The notes under the pieces: model-generated
What the model was told of the DNA's origin: nothing
Database searches by the model: none
The model's input: only the letters and a program-made list of their open reading frames with translations
Translations under genes and position numbers: made by a program
Assembly: GCA_002697505.1 (NCBI GenBank)
Contig: NZWA01000059.1
Location: 105,943 to 133,293 of the forward strand
Origin: Flavobacteriales bacterium
GTDB lineage: Bacteria > Bacteroidota > Bacteroidia > Flavobacteriales > BACL11
DNA: 27,351 nucleotides
Direction: 5' to 3'
Part shown: positions 1 to 8,412 of the stretch, piece after piece
How positions within the stretch are numbered: position 1 is the stretch's first letter
How the letters are laid out: every line of letters starts with the position of its first letter

Positions 1-563
1 TCAAACTTCTTTGGTTTGTTTTTTTCATTCTCTAGCTCTTCTAATAGCATCTCTGCCTGAGTGTAATTTTCTAGTTCTAAGTGCGATCTAATTAGCCAAA
101 GTGTAGCGTAAAATCGAATTTCATTTTTTTTAAACTCTTCAATTATAAACGTAAATGTCTTTATTGCCTCTTGAAACTCACCCTTGTAAAAATATGCTTT
201 TCCAACTAAAAGATAGCTGTCGTCTATCCACTTGCAATATTCCTTTCCTCTTATTTTCATCGAATGACGCTGAATTACGACAGAACCCTTTTTTATGGCT
301 TTATCCATGTGCGATTGTGTGTTGGAGTTTTTCAAACTAACCTCTTTATAAATCGGCAGTATAGTTGTGTAGTCGTCTTTGTGGTTTGAATGAATTTTTC
401 TTATCCCTGTTTTTAAACTTTCGTTTCCATTAAAGAATCCATTATATTTTGCTGTTGTATTGTGATACTGCCTATTAACCCAAGACTTTTTTTTGGTTGA
501 GCAAGAGCTTATCAACAATAGTAAGGACAGCAATAAAATTGTTCTGTAAGGTTTTGTAAACAT
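1..563 (-). CDS. sprE: SprE/PorW-type T9SS tetratricopeptide lipoprotein, N-terminal part only
   Basis: Reading leftward from ATG at 563, an open frame runs off the window edge, giving 187 residues. It starts with a lipoprotein signal peptide: a basic N-terminus, a Leu-rich stretch, and lipobox LISSC with Cys21. Next comes STKKKSWVNRQYHNTTAKYN and FNGNESLKTG. This matches the start of SprE/PorW, the lipoprotein needed for type IX secretion and gliding, which typically begins 'CSTKK...RNYHALTTKYN..YNG'. A TPR-like segment follows around residues 115-165 (SYLLVGKAYFYKGEFQEAIK), also typical. Family knowledge places it at the outer membrane, facing the periplasm, linking PorN/GldN-side and translocon parts. 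The full protein should be roughly 850-1000 aa, so most lies outside. It is divergent from the M23 gene. Recognition is from the N-terminal pattern only. Confidence 0.83.
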   Translation of the reverse strand, partial: MFTKPYRTILLLSLLLLISSCSTKKKSWVNRQYHNTTAKYNGFFNGNESLKTGIRKIHSNHKDDYTTILPIYKEVSLKNSNTQSHMDKAIKKGSVVIQRHSMKIRGKEYCKWIDDSYLLVGKAYFYKGEFQEAIKTFTFIIEEFKKNEIRFYATLWLIRSHLELENYTQAEMLLEELENEKNKPKKF

Positions 564-611
564 TTAAACTCTAACTTTGTTTTTAAAATATTTTACGGTA
601 AAATAAAAATA

Positions 612-639
612 ATCACAAATATGCTTATATTTTTGTGAT
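612..639. repeat. 28-bp near-perfect palindrome in a divergent promoter region
   Basis: Arms ATCACAAATAT (612-622) and ATTTTTGTGAT (629-639) are reverse complements at 10 of 11 positions and flank a 6-bp centre. It lies in the 88-bp gap between leftward sprE and rightward M23. A TTTG-type -7-like sequence (GATATTTG, 637-644) overlaps its right arm and a similar one (CATATTTG) overlaps its left arm on the other strand. It could be an operator controlling both genes or an AT-rich coincidence; there is no direct evidence of a regulator. Confidence 0.4.
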
Positions 640-651
640 ATTTGCAAAATA

Positions 652-1512
652 ATGACGAATAATAACCCTCGTAAAAAAATTTTTCATCATCTATTACAAC
701 GCTATCGAATTGTAATTATTGCAGACAATTCTCTTGAGGAGAGGATGTCTGTTCGTTTTTCCATACTTAAGTTTTTTGCTGTAATAACAAGTGTTCTAGT
801 AATTATTGTTTTTGTTACATTATTTGTTGTAACCAAATCTAGTTTAGGTCAGTATATTCCTGGTAGATCAAAAGATGATGTTTTACAAAGCCTCATTGGT
901 CTTAATATGAAAACTGACTCTTTGCAAGCTTCGCTTAACAGGCGTGACGCTTATTTAAATAATATTGAAAGTGTTTTGTCTGGAAATGATTCGTTCTTAA
1001 TTAGTAACAATAATTTAAGCCTTGAGGCTACTGTAACTTTAGAAAACATTAGTTTTGAAACTTCGCAGGAAGATTCTATTCTTCGTTTTGTAGTTGAAAA
1101 CGAAGAAAGGGGCTCACTAGATTATATTAAAAAAGACGATGGTAATTTTGTTTTCTTTCCTCCTGTAGTTGGCTACATATCAGACACTTTTAATTTTCAA
1201 AAAAAACACTTTGCGGTTGATTTGGTTGCTAAAAAGAACAGTAAAATATCTAGTGTTTTGGCCGGAACAGTTATTGTAAGTGATTGGTCTTCAGAGGTTG
1301 GTTATTTTATCGGAATACAACACAAAGACAACTATATTTCCTTTTATAAACACAACTCCGCTTTACTTAAAAAGGTTGGTGATTATGTTTCTGCTGGAGA
1401 GCAAATCGCCGTTATTGGTAATTCTGGAGAGTTTTCTACTGGACCTCATCTTCACTTTGAGCTTTGGCACAATGGCAGTCCTGTTAACCCATTAGACTAT
1501 ATCAAATTTTAA
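652..1512 (+). CDS. M23-family (LytM-type) metallopeptidase, membrane-anchored
   Basis: The protein has 286 aa. The N-terminal 37 residues are basic and probably cytoplasmic. One transmembrane segment follows at about 38-60, then a periplasmic linker (about 70-165), and a C-terminal peptidase M23 domain (about 170-286). The zinc/catalytic set is complete: H186 and D190 (HFAVD), H234 (YKHNS), and H266/H268 (GPHLHFEL). Known M23 enzymes cut peptide crosslinks in peptidoglycan, so this is probably a cell-wall hydrolase held in the inner membrane. It is first in a packed operon with GH3, dxr, rseP and an antiporter (4-nt gap to GH3) and is divergent from sprE. The start ATG is only 7 nt past a TATTTG motif, so the mRNA may be leaderless. 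The exact substrate is unknown. Confidence 0.88.
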   Translation: MTNNNPRKKIFHHLLQRYRIVIIADNSLEERMSVRFSILKFFAVITSVLVIIVFVTLFVVTKSSLGQYIPGRSKDDVLQSLIGLNMKTDSLQASLNRRDAYLNNIESVLSGNDSFLISNNNLSLEATVTLENISFETSQEDSILRFVVENEERGSLDYIKKDDGNFVFFPPVVGYISDTFNFQKKHFAVDLVAKKNSKISSVLAGTVIVSDWSSEVGYFIGIQHKDNYISFYKHNSALLKKVGDYVSAGEQIAVIGNSGEFSTGPHLHFELWHNGSPVNPLDYIKF

Positions 1513-1516
1513 AAAC

Positions 1517-3004
1517 ATGACTTTAAAATCTTTTTTTGGATATTGTTTTGCAAAATATATTGTTAGAAAAAATAACGCTTGGATTAATACCGCTATAAAG
1601 GCACAAAACAATCAGAGAAAGTTCCTTTTAGATTTTGCTAAAAACACAAAATTTGGAAAGGAACATGGGTTTTCTAAAATATTAAGCTATGAAGATTGGA
1701 AAAAGTCCGTTCCTATCAGAGATTATGAGGCTTTGAAACCATATATTGATCTAGTTGTTAAAGGTGAAAATAACATCTTGTGGCCTGGAAAACCTATTTA
1801 TTTTTGCAAAACCTCTGGCACAACTTCTGGAAGCAAGTATATTCCTATTACTAAGCAATCTATGAAACAGCATATAATTGCAGCTAGAGATGCCATTTTA
1901 GCATATATATATGAAACAAAAAACACCTCAATAATAGATGGTAAAATGATTTTTATACAGGGTTCACCTGTATTATCTACTATTTCTGGAATATTAACAG
2001 GTCGGCTTTCTGGAATAGTTGCGCATCACACCCCTTGGTACCTTAAACGAAACCAGCTTCCAACACTTAAAACTAATAGTATTAGTTCTTGGGAAGAAAA
2101 GATTGACGCAATATGTGATGAAACTATAAACGCCAACCTTAGATTAATAAGTGGTATTCCTCCTTGGGTACAAATGTATTTTGAAAAATTAATTGAAAAA
2201 ACAGGTAAAAATGTTGCTTCTATTTTTCCAAACTTTAGTTTGTTCATTCATGGGGGGGTTAATTTTAACCCATATAAAAAAACTTTTGAAAAGCTGATTG
2301 GTAAAAGCGTAGATTCTATTGAGCTATATCCTGCCTCTGAAGGCTTTATTGCATATCAAAACTCTTTAAAAGACCGAGGGTTGTTATTGTGTGTTAATCA
2401 TGGGATTTTTTATGAATTTATTGTTGCTGATAGTTTTTATGAAAATAAACAAAAAAGAATTAGCCTTGAAGATGTTGAGGTGGGCGTTAATTATGTAATA
2501 ATACTAAACACAACCGCAGGTCTGTACGGTTATAATATCGGTGATACTATAAAATTTGTTTCTTTGGAGCCTTATAAAATTATTGTTACGGGCAGAATCA
2601 AACACTTCACATCCGCTTTTGGTGAACATGTAATCAGTGAAGAGGTTGATTTTGCTATCAACAAAGCTATAAAAAAGGTGCCAGCAGAAATTGTTGAGTT
2701 TCATGTTGCTCCTATGATAAGTCCGACAAAGGGGCTACCTTATCATGAATGGTTAATTGAATTTGAATCACCACCTGAAGACTTGATGTTGTTTGAAAAA
2801 ACAATTGACGATTGTTTACAAGAAAAAAACTCTTACTATAAAGATTTAATTAAAGGAAAGGTTTTGCGCTCTCTAAAGATTACTTTAATTAGCAAAAACG
2901 GGTTTAGAAAATACATGCGCTCTATTGGTAGGCTCGGAGGTCAAAACAAGGTCCCTAGGCTTTCAAACAACAGAAAAATTGCTGACAAATTATTATGTAT
3001 ATGA
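1517..3004 (+). CDS. GH3 auxin-responsive promoter family protein (acyl-adenylating enzyme)
   Basis: The 495-aa protein has the three ATP/AMP-binding motifs of the GH3 branch of the ANL superfamily. These are the P-loop-like TSGTTSGSKYIP (99-110), the YPASEG motif in the middle of the protein, and YGYNIGD about 60 residues later. Plant GH3 enzymes adenylate acyl acids such as indole-acetate or jasmonate and conjugate them to amino acids. The substrate of Bacteroidota homologues is not known to me. Length and motif order are normal and there is no signal peptide, so it should be cytoplasmic. It sits 4 nt after the M23 gene and overlaps the dxr start (ATGA). The stable company of envelope and isoprenoid genes hints at a role in lipid or envelope chemistry, which is inference. 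Confidence 0.88.
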   Translation: MTLKSFFGYCFAKYIVRKNNAWINTAIKAQNNQRKFLLDFAKNTKFGKEHGFSKILSYEDWKKSVPIRDYEALKPYIDLVVKGENNILWPGKPIYFCKTSGTTSGSKYIPITKQSMKQHIIAARDAILAYIYETKNTSIIDGKMIFIQGSPVLSTISGILTGRLSGIVAHHTPWYLKRNQLPTLKTNSISSWEEKIDAICDETINANLRLISGIPPWVQMYFEKLIEKTGKNVASIFPNFSLFIHGGVNFNPYKKTFEKLIGKSVDSIELYPASEGFIAYQNSLKDRGLLLCVNHGIFYEFIVADSFYENKQKRISLEDVEVGVNYVIILNTTAGLYGYNIGDTIKFVSLEPYKIIVTGRIKHFTSAFGEHVISEEVDFAINKAIKKVPAEIVEFHVAPMISPTKGLPYHEWLIEFESPPEDLMLFEKTIDDCLQEKNSYYKDLIKGKVLRSLKITLISKNGFRKYMRSIGRLGGQNKVPRLSNNRKIADKLLCI

Positions 3005-4152
3005 AAAAAAAAGGAGTAGCTATTCTTGGGTCTACCGGTTCAATTGGTACACAAACGCTTGAGGTAATATTTGAACAACAAGACTTATTTGATGTTCGTG
3101 TATTAACCGCGAACAATAATTATCGCCTTCTAATCGAACAGGCTATGACATTTAAACCAAACTCTGTTGTAATAACAAACGAAAATCATTATGAGACTGT
3201 AAACAATATTCTTTCGCCCCTTGGAATAAAAGTTTATGCCGGTAAAAGATCTTTGTGTGATGTTGTTTCAGAAGAAAGTGTTGATATTGTTCTAACAGCT
3301 CTTGTTGGTTTTTCTGGACTACAGCCAACAATTAGCGCTATAAAAGCTAAAAAGACTATCGCATTAGCAAATAAAGAAACTTTAGTTGTTGCGGGCGAGC
3401 TTATCTCTCAACTTTGCGTAGAAAATGGTGTTTCTATTTTGCCAGTTGATTCTGAGCACTCTGCGATATTTCAATGCTTAGTAGGCGAGTCACCAAGCTG
3501 CATAGAAAAACTTTATCTAACCGCCTCTGGGGGGCCTTTTAGAGGCTTTTCTAGATCCCAGCTTGCTAATGTTTCTAAAACAACCGCTTTAAAGCACCCG
3601 AATTGGGAAATGGGAGCAAAAATAACTATAGACTCCGCTTCTCTTATGAATAAAGGTTTGGAGCTAATCGAGGCTAAATGGTTGTTTAATATTGCTGTTA
3701 ACAACATTGACGTCGTTATTCACCCTCAGTCTATTATTCACTCTGGTGTTCAGTTTAAGGACGGGTCAATAATTGCACAAATTGGGATTCCTGATATGAA
3801 GCTTCCAATTCAATATGCATTAGCGTATCCAACAAGAATTAAAAATAATTTTAAGCGGTTTAGTTTTTTTGATTATCCAAATTTCAGTTTTGAAAAACCT
3901 GACGAAAAAGTATTTAGAAATTTATTTTTAGCAAAAAGGGCTATCAGCAAAGGGGGTAATATGCCTTGTATTTTAAATGCTGCCAATGAAATAGCTGTTG
4001 ACGCTTTTTTAAAAGAAAAAATAGGCTTTTTAAATATGTCTGATCTTATTGAAAATTGCATGGAAAAAATTACTTTTGTAAAAAACCCAACTTTGGATGA
4101 TTATCTGCATTGTGACTCCGAAACAAGAAGGTTGGCAAAAAAATTAATATAA
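3001..4152 (+). CDS. dxr: 1-deoxy-D-xylulose 5-phosphate reductoisomerase
   Basis: DXR (IspC) converts DXP to methylerythritol 4-phosphate with NADPH, the first committed step of the MEP isoprenoid pathway, in the cytoplasm. The Rossmann motif GSTGSIGTQ (10-18), metal ligands D150 and E152 (PVDSEHSAIF), NWEMGAKITIDSASLMNKG (201-219) with the following metal ligand E221, and HPQSIIHS are all present. The length of 383 aa is normal. I chose the ATG at 3001 because it forms a classic ATGA overlap with the GH3 stop and gives the usual start MKKKGVAILGSTGSIG. An ATG two codons upstream (2995) is also possible. It is followed after 1 nt by rseP, as is common in this phylum. Confidence 0.96.
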   Translation: MKKKGVAILGSTGSIGTQTLEVIFEQQDLFDVRVLTANNNYRLLIEQAMTFKPNSVVITNENHYETVNNILSPLGIKVYAGKRSLCDVVSEESVDIVLTALVGFSGLQPTISAIKAKKTIALANKETLVVAGELISQLCVENGVSILPVDSEHSAIFQCLVGESPSCIEKLYLTASGGPFRGFSRSQLANVSKTTALKHPNWEMGAKITIDSASLMNKGLELIEAKWLFNIAVNNIDVVIHPQSIIHSGVQFKDGSIIAQIGIPDMKLPIQYALAYPTRIKNNFKRFSFFDYPNFSFEKPDEKVFRNLFLAKRAISKGGNMPCILNAANEIAVDAFLKEKIGFLNMSDLIENCMEKITFVKNPTLDDYLHCDSETRRLAKKLI

Positions 4153-4153
4153 T

Positions 4154-5491
4154 ATGGAGATTTTAATTAAGGCCGCTCAACTTATTTTAAGCTTATCGAT
4201 TTTGGTTGTTTTACATGAGTTGGGGCACTTTATTCCTGCTAAACTTTTTAAAACTAGAGTCGAAAAGTTTTATTTATTTTTTGATCCTTGGTTTTCATTA
4301 ATAAAAAAACGCTTTGGTGAAACTGAGTATGGTATTGGTTGGTTGCCTCTTGGCGGTTATGTAAAAATTTCTGGAATGATTGACGAGTCGATGGACAAAG
4401 ATCAAATGAAAAAGCCTGCCGAAAGTTGGGAGTTTCGTGCAAAACCCGCTTGGCAAAGACTAATAATTATGCTTGGTGGTGTTTTGGTTAATCTTTTATT
4501 AGGTGTTTTTATTTACTCATTAACTCTTTTCTACTACGGGGATAAATATCTGTCAAATGACAACATAACAGATGGCGTGTGGTGTGTAGATAGCATTGCA
4601 TTAGATTTAGGTTTCAAAACTGGTGATAAAATATTGTTTGCCGACGGAAAAAAAGTTGAGCGTTTTAGTGATATTTTAGAAAGCACTCTAATTTCTAAAA
4701 CTATAACAATAGATAGAGATGGCCAGCGGATTGATTTACCAATTCCAACTGATGTTATCTCTCGTTTCATTGAAAAAGAAAGCCGTTCTGTTTTCTTGCC
4801 GAGAATACCGTCTATTATAGCCGGTTTTGCAGAAAACTCCTTATGTGAGCAGTCTGGTCTTTTAGTAAAGGACCGTATCGTCCAAATTGATCAAACAGAA
4901 ATTAAATATCATGATCAGATTTTTAGTGCTCTTCAGAATTATAAAGGCCAAAGTGTTTACATAAGCGTAATAAGAGGTGGCAAACTCATGAGTTTTGATG
5001 TTCCTGTATCAAGAGATGGAAAAATTGGTTTCTTTCCTGCGGGCCTAGATTTAAATGAGCTGAATAGATTGGGTGTTTATACGCTTTCATCCGAGAAATA
5101 CTCTTTCCTATCCTGTTTTCCGGCCGGATGGAATAAAGCTATTAAAAAGCTTTCAAGCTATATTAATCAGTTTAAACTTATTCTCAACCCAAACACAGGA
5201 GCATATAAGGGTCTGGGTGGTTTTGGATCAATTGGGTCTTTATTTCCCTCTGAATGGAATTGGGAGATATTTTGGAACTTAACCGCTTTTTTGTCGTTAA
5301 TGTTAGCCTTTATGAACCTTCTACCTATTCCGGCGCTTGATGGCGGTCATGTTATGTTTTTACTTTACGAAATTATTGTTGGTAAACCTGCTCCTGAAAA
5401 ATTTGTTGAAAATGCTCAAGTGTTTGGCATGATTATTTTATTATCTTTGGTGGTGTATGCAAATGCAAATGATATTATCCGATTATTATAA
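4154..5491 (+). CDS. rseP: RIP/site-2 zinc metalloprotease RseP
   Basis: The 445-aa membrane protease cuts transmembrane segments of anti-sigma factors or remnant signal peptides. The first zinc motif HELGH (H21, E22, H25) lies in TM1 and the second, NLLPIPALDGGH (388-399, ligand D396), lies in the C-terminal TM. The GGYVKISG element follows at about 67-74. Two PDZ-like regions are seen between the membrane parts, about 140-200 and 220-285 (the second with SLCEQSGLLVKDRIVQID). These order and length features are those of Bacteroidota RseP. It lies 1 nt after dxr, and the next ORF starts right at its stop codon, so translational coupling is likely. The anti-sigma substrate is not in this window. 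Confidence 0.95.
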   Translation: MEILIKAAQLILSLSILVVLHELGHFIPAKLFKTRVEKFYLFFDPWFSLIKKRFGETEYGIGWLPLGGYVKISGMIDESMDKDQMKKPAESWEFRAKPAWQRLIIMLGGVLVNLLLGVFIYSLTLFYYGDKYLSNDNITDGVWCVDSIALDLGFKTGDKILFADGKKVERFSDILESTLISKTITIDRDGQRIDLPIPTDVISRFIEKESRSVFLPRIPSIIAGFAENSLCEQSGLLVKDRIVQIDQTEIKYHDQIFSALQNYKGQSVYISVIRGGKLMSFDVPVSRDGKIGFFPAGLDLNELNRLGVYTLSSEKYSFLSCFPAGWNKAIKKLSSYINQFKLILNPNTGAYKGLGGFGSIGSLFPSEWNWEIFWNLTAFLSLMLAFMNLLPIPALDGGHVMFLLYEIIVGKPAPEKFVENAQVFGMIILLSLVVYANANDIIRLL

Positions 5492-6802
5492 ATGATTCTT
5501 TCTCTTACTTCATATCATTACATTATAATTTTTTCTTTAACAATTATAATTTCCTACTTTTTTAACATTTATGCCAAAAAGACAGGCATCCCTTCTGTTT
5601 TAATGCTTATAGGGCTTGGTGTTCTTATAAACTATGTTTTATCAAGTTTTATTGGGGTGGAAAAGCCTAATCTTTTTCCCATTCTAAAGGTTATTGGGGT
5701 TTTTGGATTAATTTTAATTGTATTAGAAGCTGCTTTAGACCTTTCTTTGGTTAAAGAAAAGGTTTCTCTAATTATCAAGTCAACACTTGTAGCGTTACTT
5801 GGTTTAGTAGGTACCGCTTATTTTTCTGCCGAAGCTCTTGTTCTTTTTGTTGACGACATGGATATAATTACTGGCTTAATTTATACTATTCCTCTTTCAA
5901 TATTAAGTTCGGCTATTATTCTACCAAGCGTTGAAGATCTAAATGAAAATAAAAAGGAGTTCATGATTTATGAAAGCACAATATCTGATATTTTAGGTAT
6001 TATCGCTTTTTATGCTGTCTTGTCAATGGTTGGGACTGACTCTAATGAAGGTGTTTATGGAGAAGTTTTTGGAAATCTTATTTTTACAGTTATTTTTTCA
6101 ATAATAATTTCTTACGTTCTAGTATACGTTTTTCAAAATATTGCCGGTCATGTTAAGTTGTTTTTGTTAATAGCAATTCTTCTTCTTCTTTACGCTGTTG
6201 GAAAAATGTTTCACCTTTCCTCGTTAGTTATGATATTAATTTTTGGTGTGATTTTAAACAATTACAAATTGTTTTTTTCGGGCGGCTTGGCTTCTCTTTT
6301 AAATATGGAAAGGGTTAATCATATCCTAAATGATATGAAGGTAATCACTGCTGAATCTGCATTTGTTGTTAGGACGTTCTTCTTTATTATCTTTGGATGG
6401 TCTATAACTATTTCTGATTTGTTAAGCTTGAAGGTTATTGGTATTGGAGTTTGTATTTTATTCATCATTTATGTTATACGCGCTTTGTTTTTATTTCTGT
6501 TTCAAGGGAAAGATATTTTTCCACAACTTTTTTTAGCCCCTCGAGGTTTAATAACAATCCTACTGTTCTTTGCTATCCCGGAAGAAACTAGAAACGCGAA
6601 CGAAGAAATAGAAGGTGTGCTTTTGTTTATTATTTTAACAACGTGCTTAATAATGAGTTGGGCTTTGGTTGTTCAAAAAAACAAAGAAAAATTACAAAAA
6701 GACCTTCTTGATCAAGTTAAAAACGAAAGTGTTGATAAAGATGGCGATACTGTTGAAGCGCCAGCCGGTGAAAAAAAAAATGAAGACAATATAGAAGAAT
6801 AA
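5492..6802 (+). CDS. Cation:proton antiporter (Na+/H+ exchanger-like)
   Basis: The 436-aa integral membrane protein has about 11-12 hydrophobic segments. GIPSVLMLIGLGVL (32-45) is a typical start for CPA-type exchangers. E161 and D166 in YESTISDILG resemble the ES..(N/S)D ion-binding motif of CPA1 exchangers, and APRGLITILLFF near the C-terminus matches the conserved RG helix. The last ~45 residues form a hydrophilic acidic tail (DKDGDTVEAP...NEDNIEE) that may be regulatory. The expected role is exchange of Na+ or K+ for H+ across the inner membrane. The start codon directly follows the rseP stop (0-nt gap), so it is the last gene of the M23-GH3-dxr-rseP operon. The ion preference cannot be read from the sequence. 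Confidence 0.85.
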   Translation: MILSLTSYHYIIIFSLTIIISYFFNIYAKKTGIPSVLMLIGLGVLINYVLSSFIGVEKPNLFPILKVIGVFGLILIVLEAALDLSLVKEKVSLIIKSTLVALLGLVGTAYFSAEALVLFVDDMDIITGLIYTIPLSILSSAIILPSVEDLNENKKEFMIYESTISDILGIIAFYAVLSMVGTDSNEGVYGEVFGNLIFTVIFSIIISYVLVYVFQNIAGHVKLFLLIAILLLLYAVGKMFHLSSLVMILIFGVILNNYKLFFSGGLASLLNMERVNHILNDMKVITAESAFVVRTFFFIIFGWSITISDLLSLKVIGIGVCILFIIYVIRALFLFLFQGKDIFPQLFLAPRGLITILLFFAIPEETRNANEEIEGVLLFIILTTCLIMSWALVVQKNKEKLQKDLLDQVKNESVDKDGDTVEAPAGEKKNEDNIEE

Positions 6803-6814
6803 TTACGCCTCTAT

Positions 6815-6845
6815 TTTGTCCTTTTTCTGTCTTTTTATAGCTTTG
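6815..6845 (+). promoter_or_regulatory. Bacteroidota sigma-A promoter for the ALDH7 gene
   Basis: -33 TTTG (6815-6818), a 19-bp spacer, and -7 TAGCTTTG (6838-6845) match the Bacteroidota consensus TTTG-N19-21-TAnnTTTG exactly. The expected transcript start is close to 6850, leaving about 10 nt before the ATG at 6862. It separates the ALDH gene from the upstream operon. Confidence 0.72.
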
Positions 6846-6861
6846 CCCAAAACTAAATATT

Positions 6862-8394
6862 ATGATAAATATACAAGAAACTCTTTGCTCGCTTGGGATT
6901 TTAGAAATTAACGCTGGTTCTTCTACAGGTCAAACGTCATATAAGTCTGACAATATAATTCATTCATATTCTCCTGTTGATGGTAAATTAATCGGATCTG
7001 TTTCTGTAACAACTGAAGAAGAATATGAAAAAATAATACAAGCCGCAACCTTAGCCTTTAAGCATTGGCGCAACATTCCTGCTCCTAAAAGGGGTGAAAT
7101 TGTTAGGCAATATGGAGAAAGACTTCGAAAACACAAACAATCTTTAGGAGAGCTAGTTTCATATGAAATGGGTAAGTCATTACAAGAAGGTCTTGGGGAG
7201 GTTCAAGAAATGATTGATATTTGTGATTTTGCGGTTGGGCTTTCTAGACAGCTTCATGGTTTAACTATGCATTCTGAAAGACCAGGGCACAGAATGTATG
7301 AACAATATCATCCTCTTGGAATTGTTGGAATAATTTCTGCATTTAATTTTCCTGTTGCTGTTTGGAATTGGAATACTGCTCTTGCGTGGATTTGTGGTGA
7401 TGTGTGTGTTTGGAAGGCTTCTGAAAAAACACCTCTATGTGCTGTTGCTTGTCAAAATATCTGGGTTGAGGTAGCTAAGGAAAATAACCTTCCTGAAGGA
7501 ATATCTTGTATTGTAAATGGTGACTTTAAGATTGGTGAACTTATCACTAAAGATGATCGTGTTCCCCTCGTTTCAGCGACTGGATCAACTAGGATGGGAA
7601 GAATTGTTGGTGCGGTTGTTGCAGAGCGATTTGGAAAATCTTTACTAGAGCTTGGAGGAAACAATGCAATAATTATTACCCCTGATGCAGATCTTGATAT
7701 AACTATCATAGGGGCTTTGTTTGGTGCTGTGGGAACGTGTGGTCAAAGATGTACATCAACTAGAAGGCTTATTGTTCACGAATCATTATATAATGATGTT
7801 AAAACAAAATTGTCAAAAGCATATGCTCAGTTGAAAATAGGAAATCCATTGGATGAAAAAAATCATGTTGGACCACTTATAGACAAAGATGCTGTTAATA
7901 TGTATTTGGAAGCAATTGAAAAAGCAAAAAAAGAAGGGGGTACTGTTTTGGTGGAGGGTAAAGTATTAGAAGGGCCCAAGTATACAAGCGGTTGTTATGT
8001 TAAGCCTGTAATTATAGAGGCTGAAAATCATTATGATATTGTTCAGCACGAAACCTTTGCTCCTATTTTATATTTGATAAAATATTCTTCTCTTGATGAA
8101 GCTATAGAAATGCAAAATGGTGTTAAACAAGGTCTTTCTTCTGCTATTATGACAAATAATTTACGTGAGGCTGAGAAGTTTCTTTCTGCCGCTGGTAGTG
8201 ATTGTGGTATTGCAAATGTTAATATTGGAACTAGTGGGGCTGAAATTGGTGGGGCTTTTGGTGGAGAAAAAGAAACCGGCGGAGGCAGAGAGAGTGGTAG
8301 TGATGCTTGGAAAATATATATGAGAAGACAAACCAACACTATTAACTATACCCCTGATCTTCCTTTGGCACAAGGAATAAAATTTGATCTATAA
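6862..8394 (+). CDS. amaB: ALDH7/antiquitin-type aldehyde dehydrogenase (alpha-aminoadipic semialdehyde dehydrogenase)
   Basis: The 510-aa NAD-dependent aldehyde dehydrogenase carries the nucleophile Cys297 in GTCGQRCTSTRR, the general base E263 in LELGGNN, and the GSTRMG loop (241-246). Several stretches are diagnostic of the antiquitin subfamily: HPLGIVGIISAFNFPVAV (150-167), GQRCTSTRRL, and the end INYTPDLPLAQGIKFDL, nearly identical in pattern to human ALDH7A1. The known reaction is oxidation of alpha-aminoadipic semialdehyde (in equilibrium with piperideine-6-carboxylate) to aminoadipate in lysine/pipecolate breakdown. Bacterial homologues may also act on betaine or stress aldehydes. It has its own promoter and no lysine-degradation neighbours here. 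Third codon positions are strongly G/T. The subfamily is confident; the physiological substrate is less so. Confidence 0.9.
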   Translation: MINIQETLCSLGILEINAGSSTGQTSYKSDNIIHSYSPVDGKLIGSVSVTTEEEYEKIIQAATLAFKHWRNIPAPKRGEIVRQYGERLRKHKQSLGELVSYEMGKSLQEGLGEVQEMIDICDFAVGLSRQLHGLTMHSERPGHRMYEQYHPLGIVGIISAFNFPVAVWNWNTALAWICGDVCVWKASEKTPLCAVACQNIWVEVAKENNLPEGISCIVNGDFKIGELITKDDRVPLVSATGSTRMGRIVGAVVAERFGKSLLELGGNNAIIITPDADLDITIIGALFGAVGTCGQRCTSTRRLIVHESLYNDVKTKLSKAYAQLKIGNPLDEKNHVGPLIDKDAVNMYLEAIEKAKKEGGTVLVEGKVLEGPKYTSGCYVKPVIIEAENHYDIVQHETFAPILYLIKYSSLDEAIEMQNGVKQGLSSAIMTNNLREAEKFLSAAGSDCGIANVNIGTSGAEIGGAFGGEKETGGGRESGSDAWKIYMRRQTNTINYTPDLPLAQGIKFDL

Positions 8395-8412
8395 ACTTTT
8401 TCTTTTTTATGT

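Noticed and set aside
33..39. Phage, IS, CRISPR or defence cassette in the window
   Set aside because: No transposase, integrase, direct-repeat array, restriction or toxin-antitoxin genes were seen anywhere; this coordinate is only a placeholder.
8043..8373. Antisense open frames within the ALDH gene
   Set aside because: They are low-complexity shadows (Ser/Pro-rich) of a clearly conserved enzyme on the + strand.
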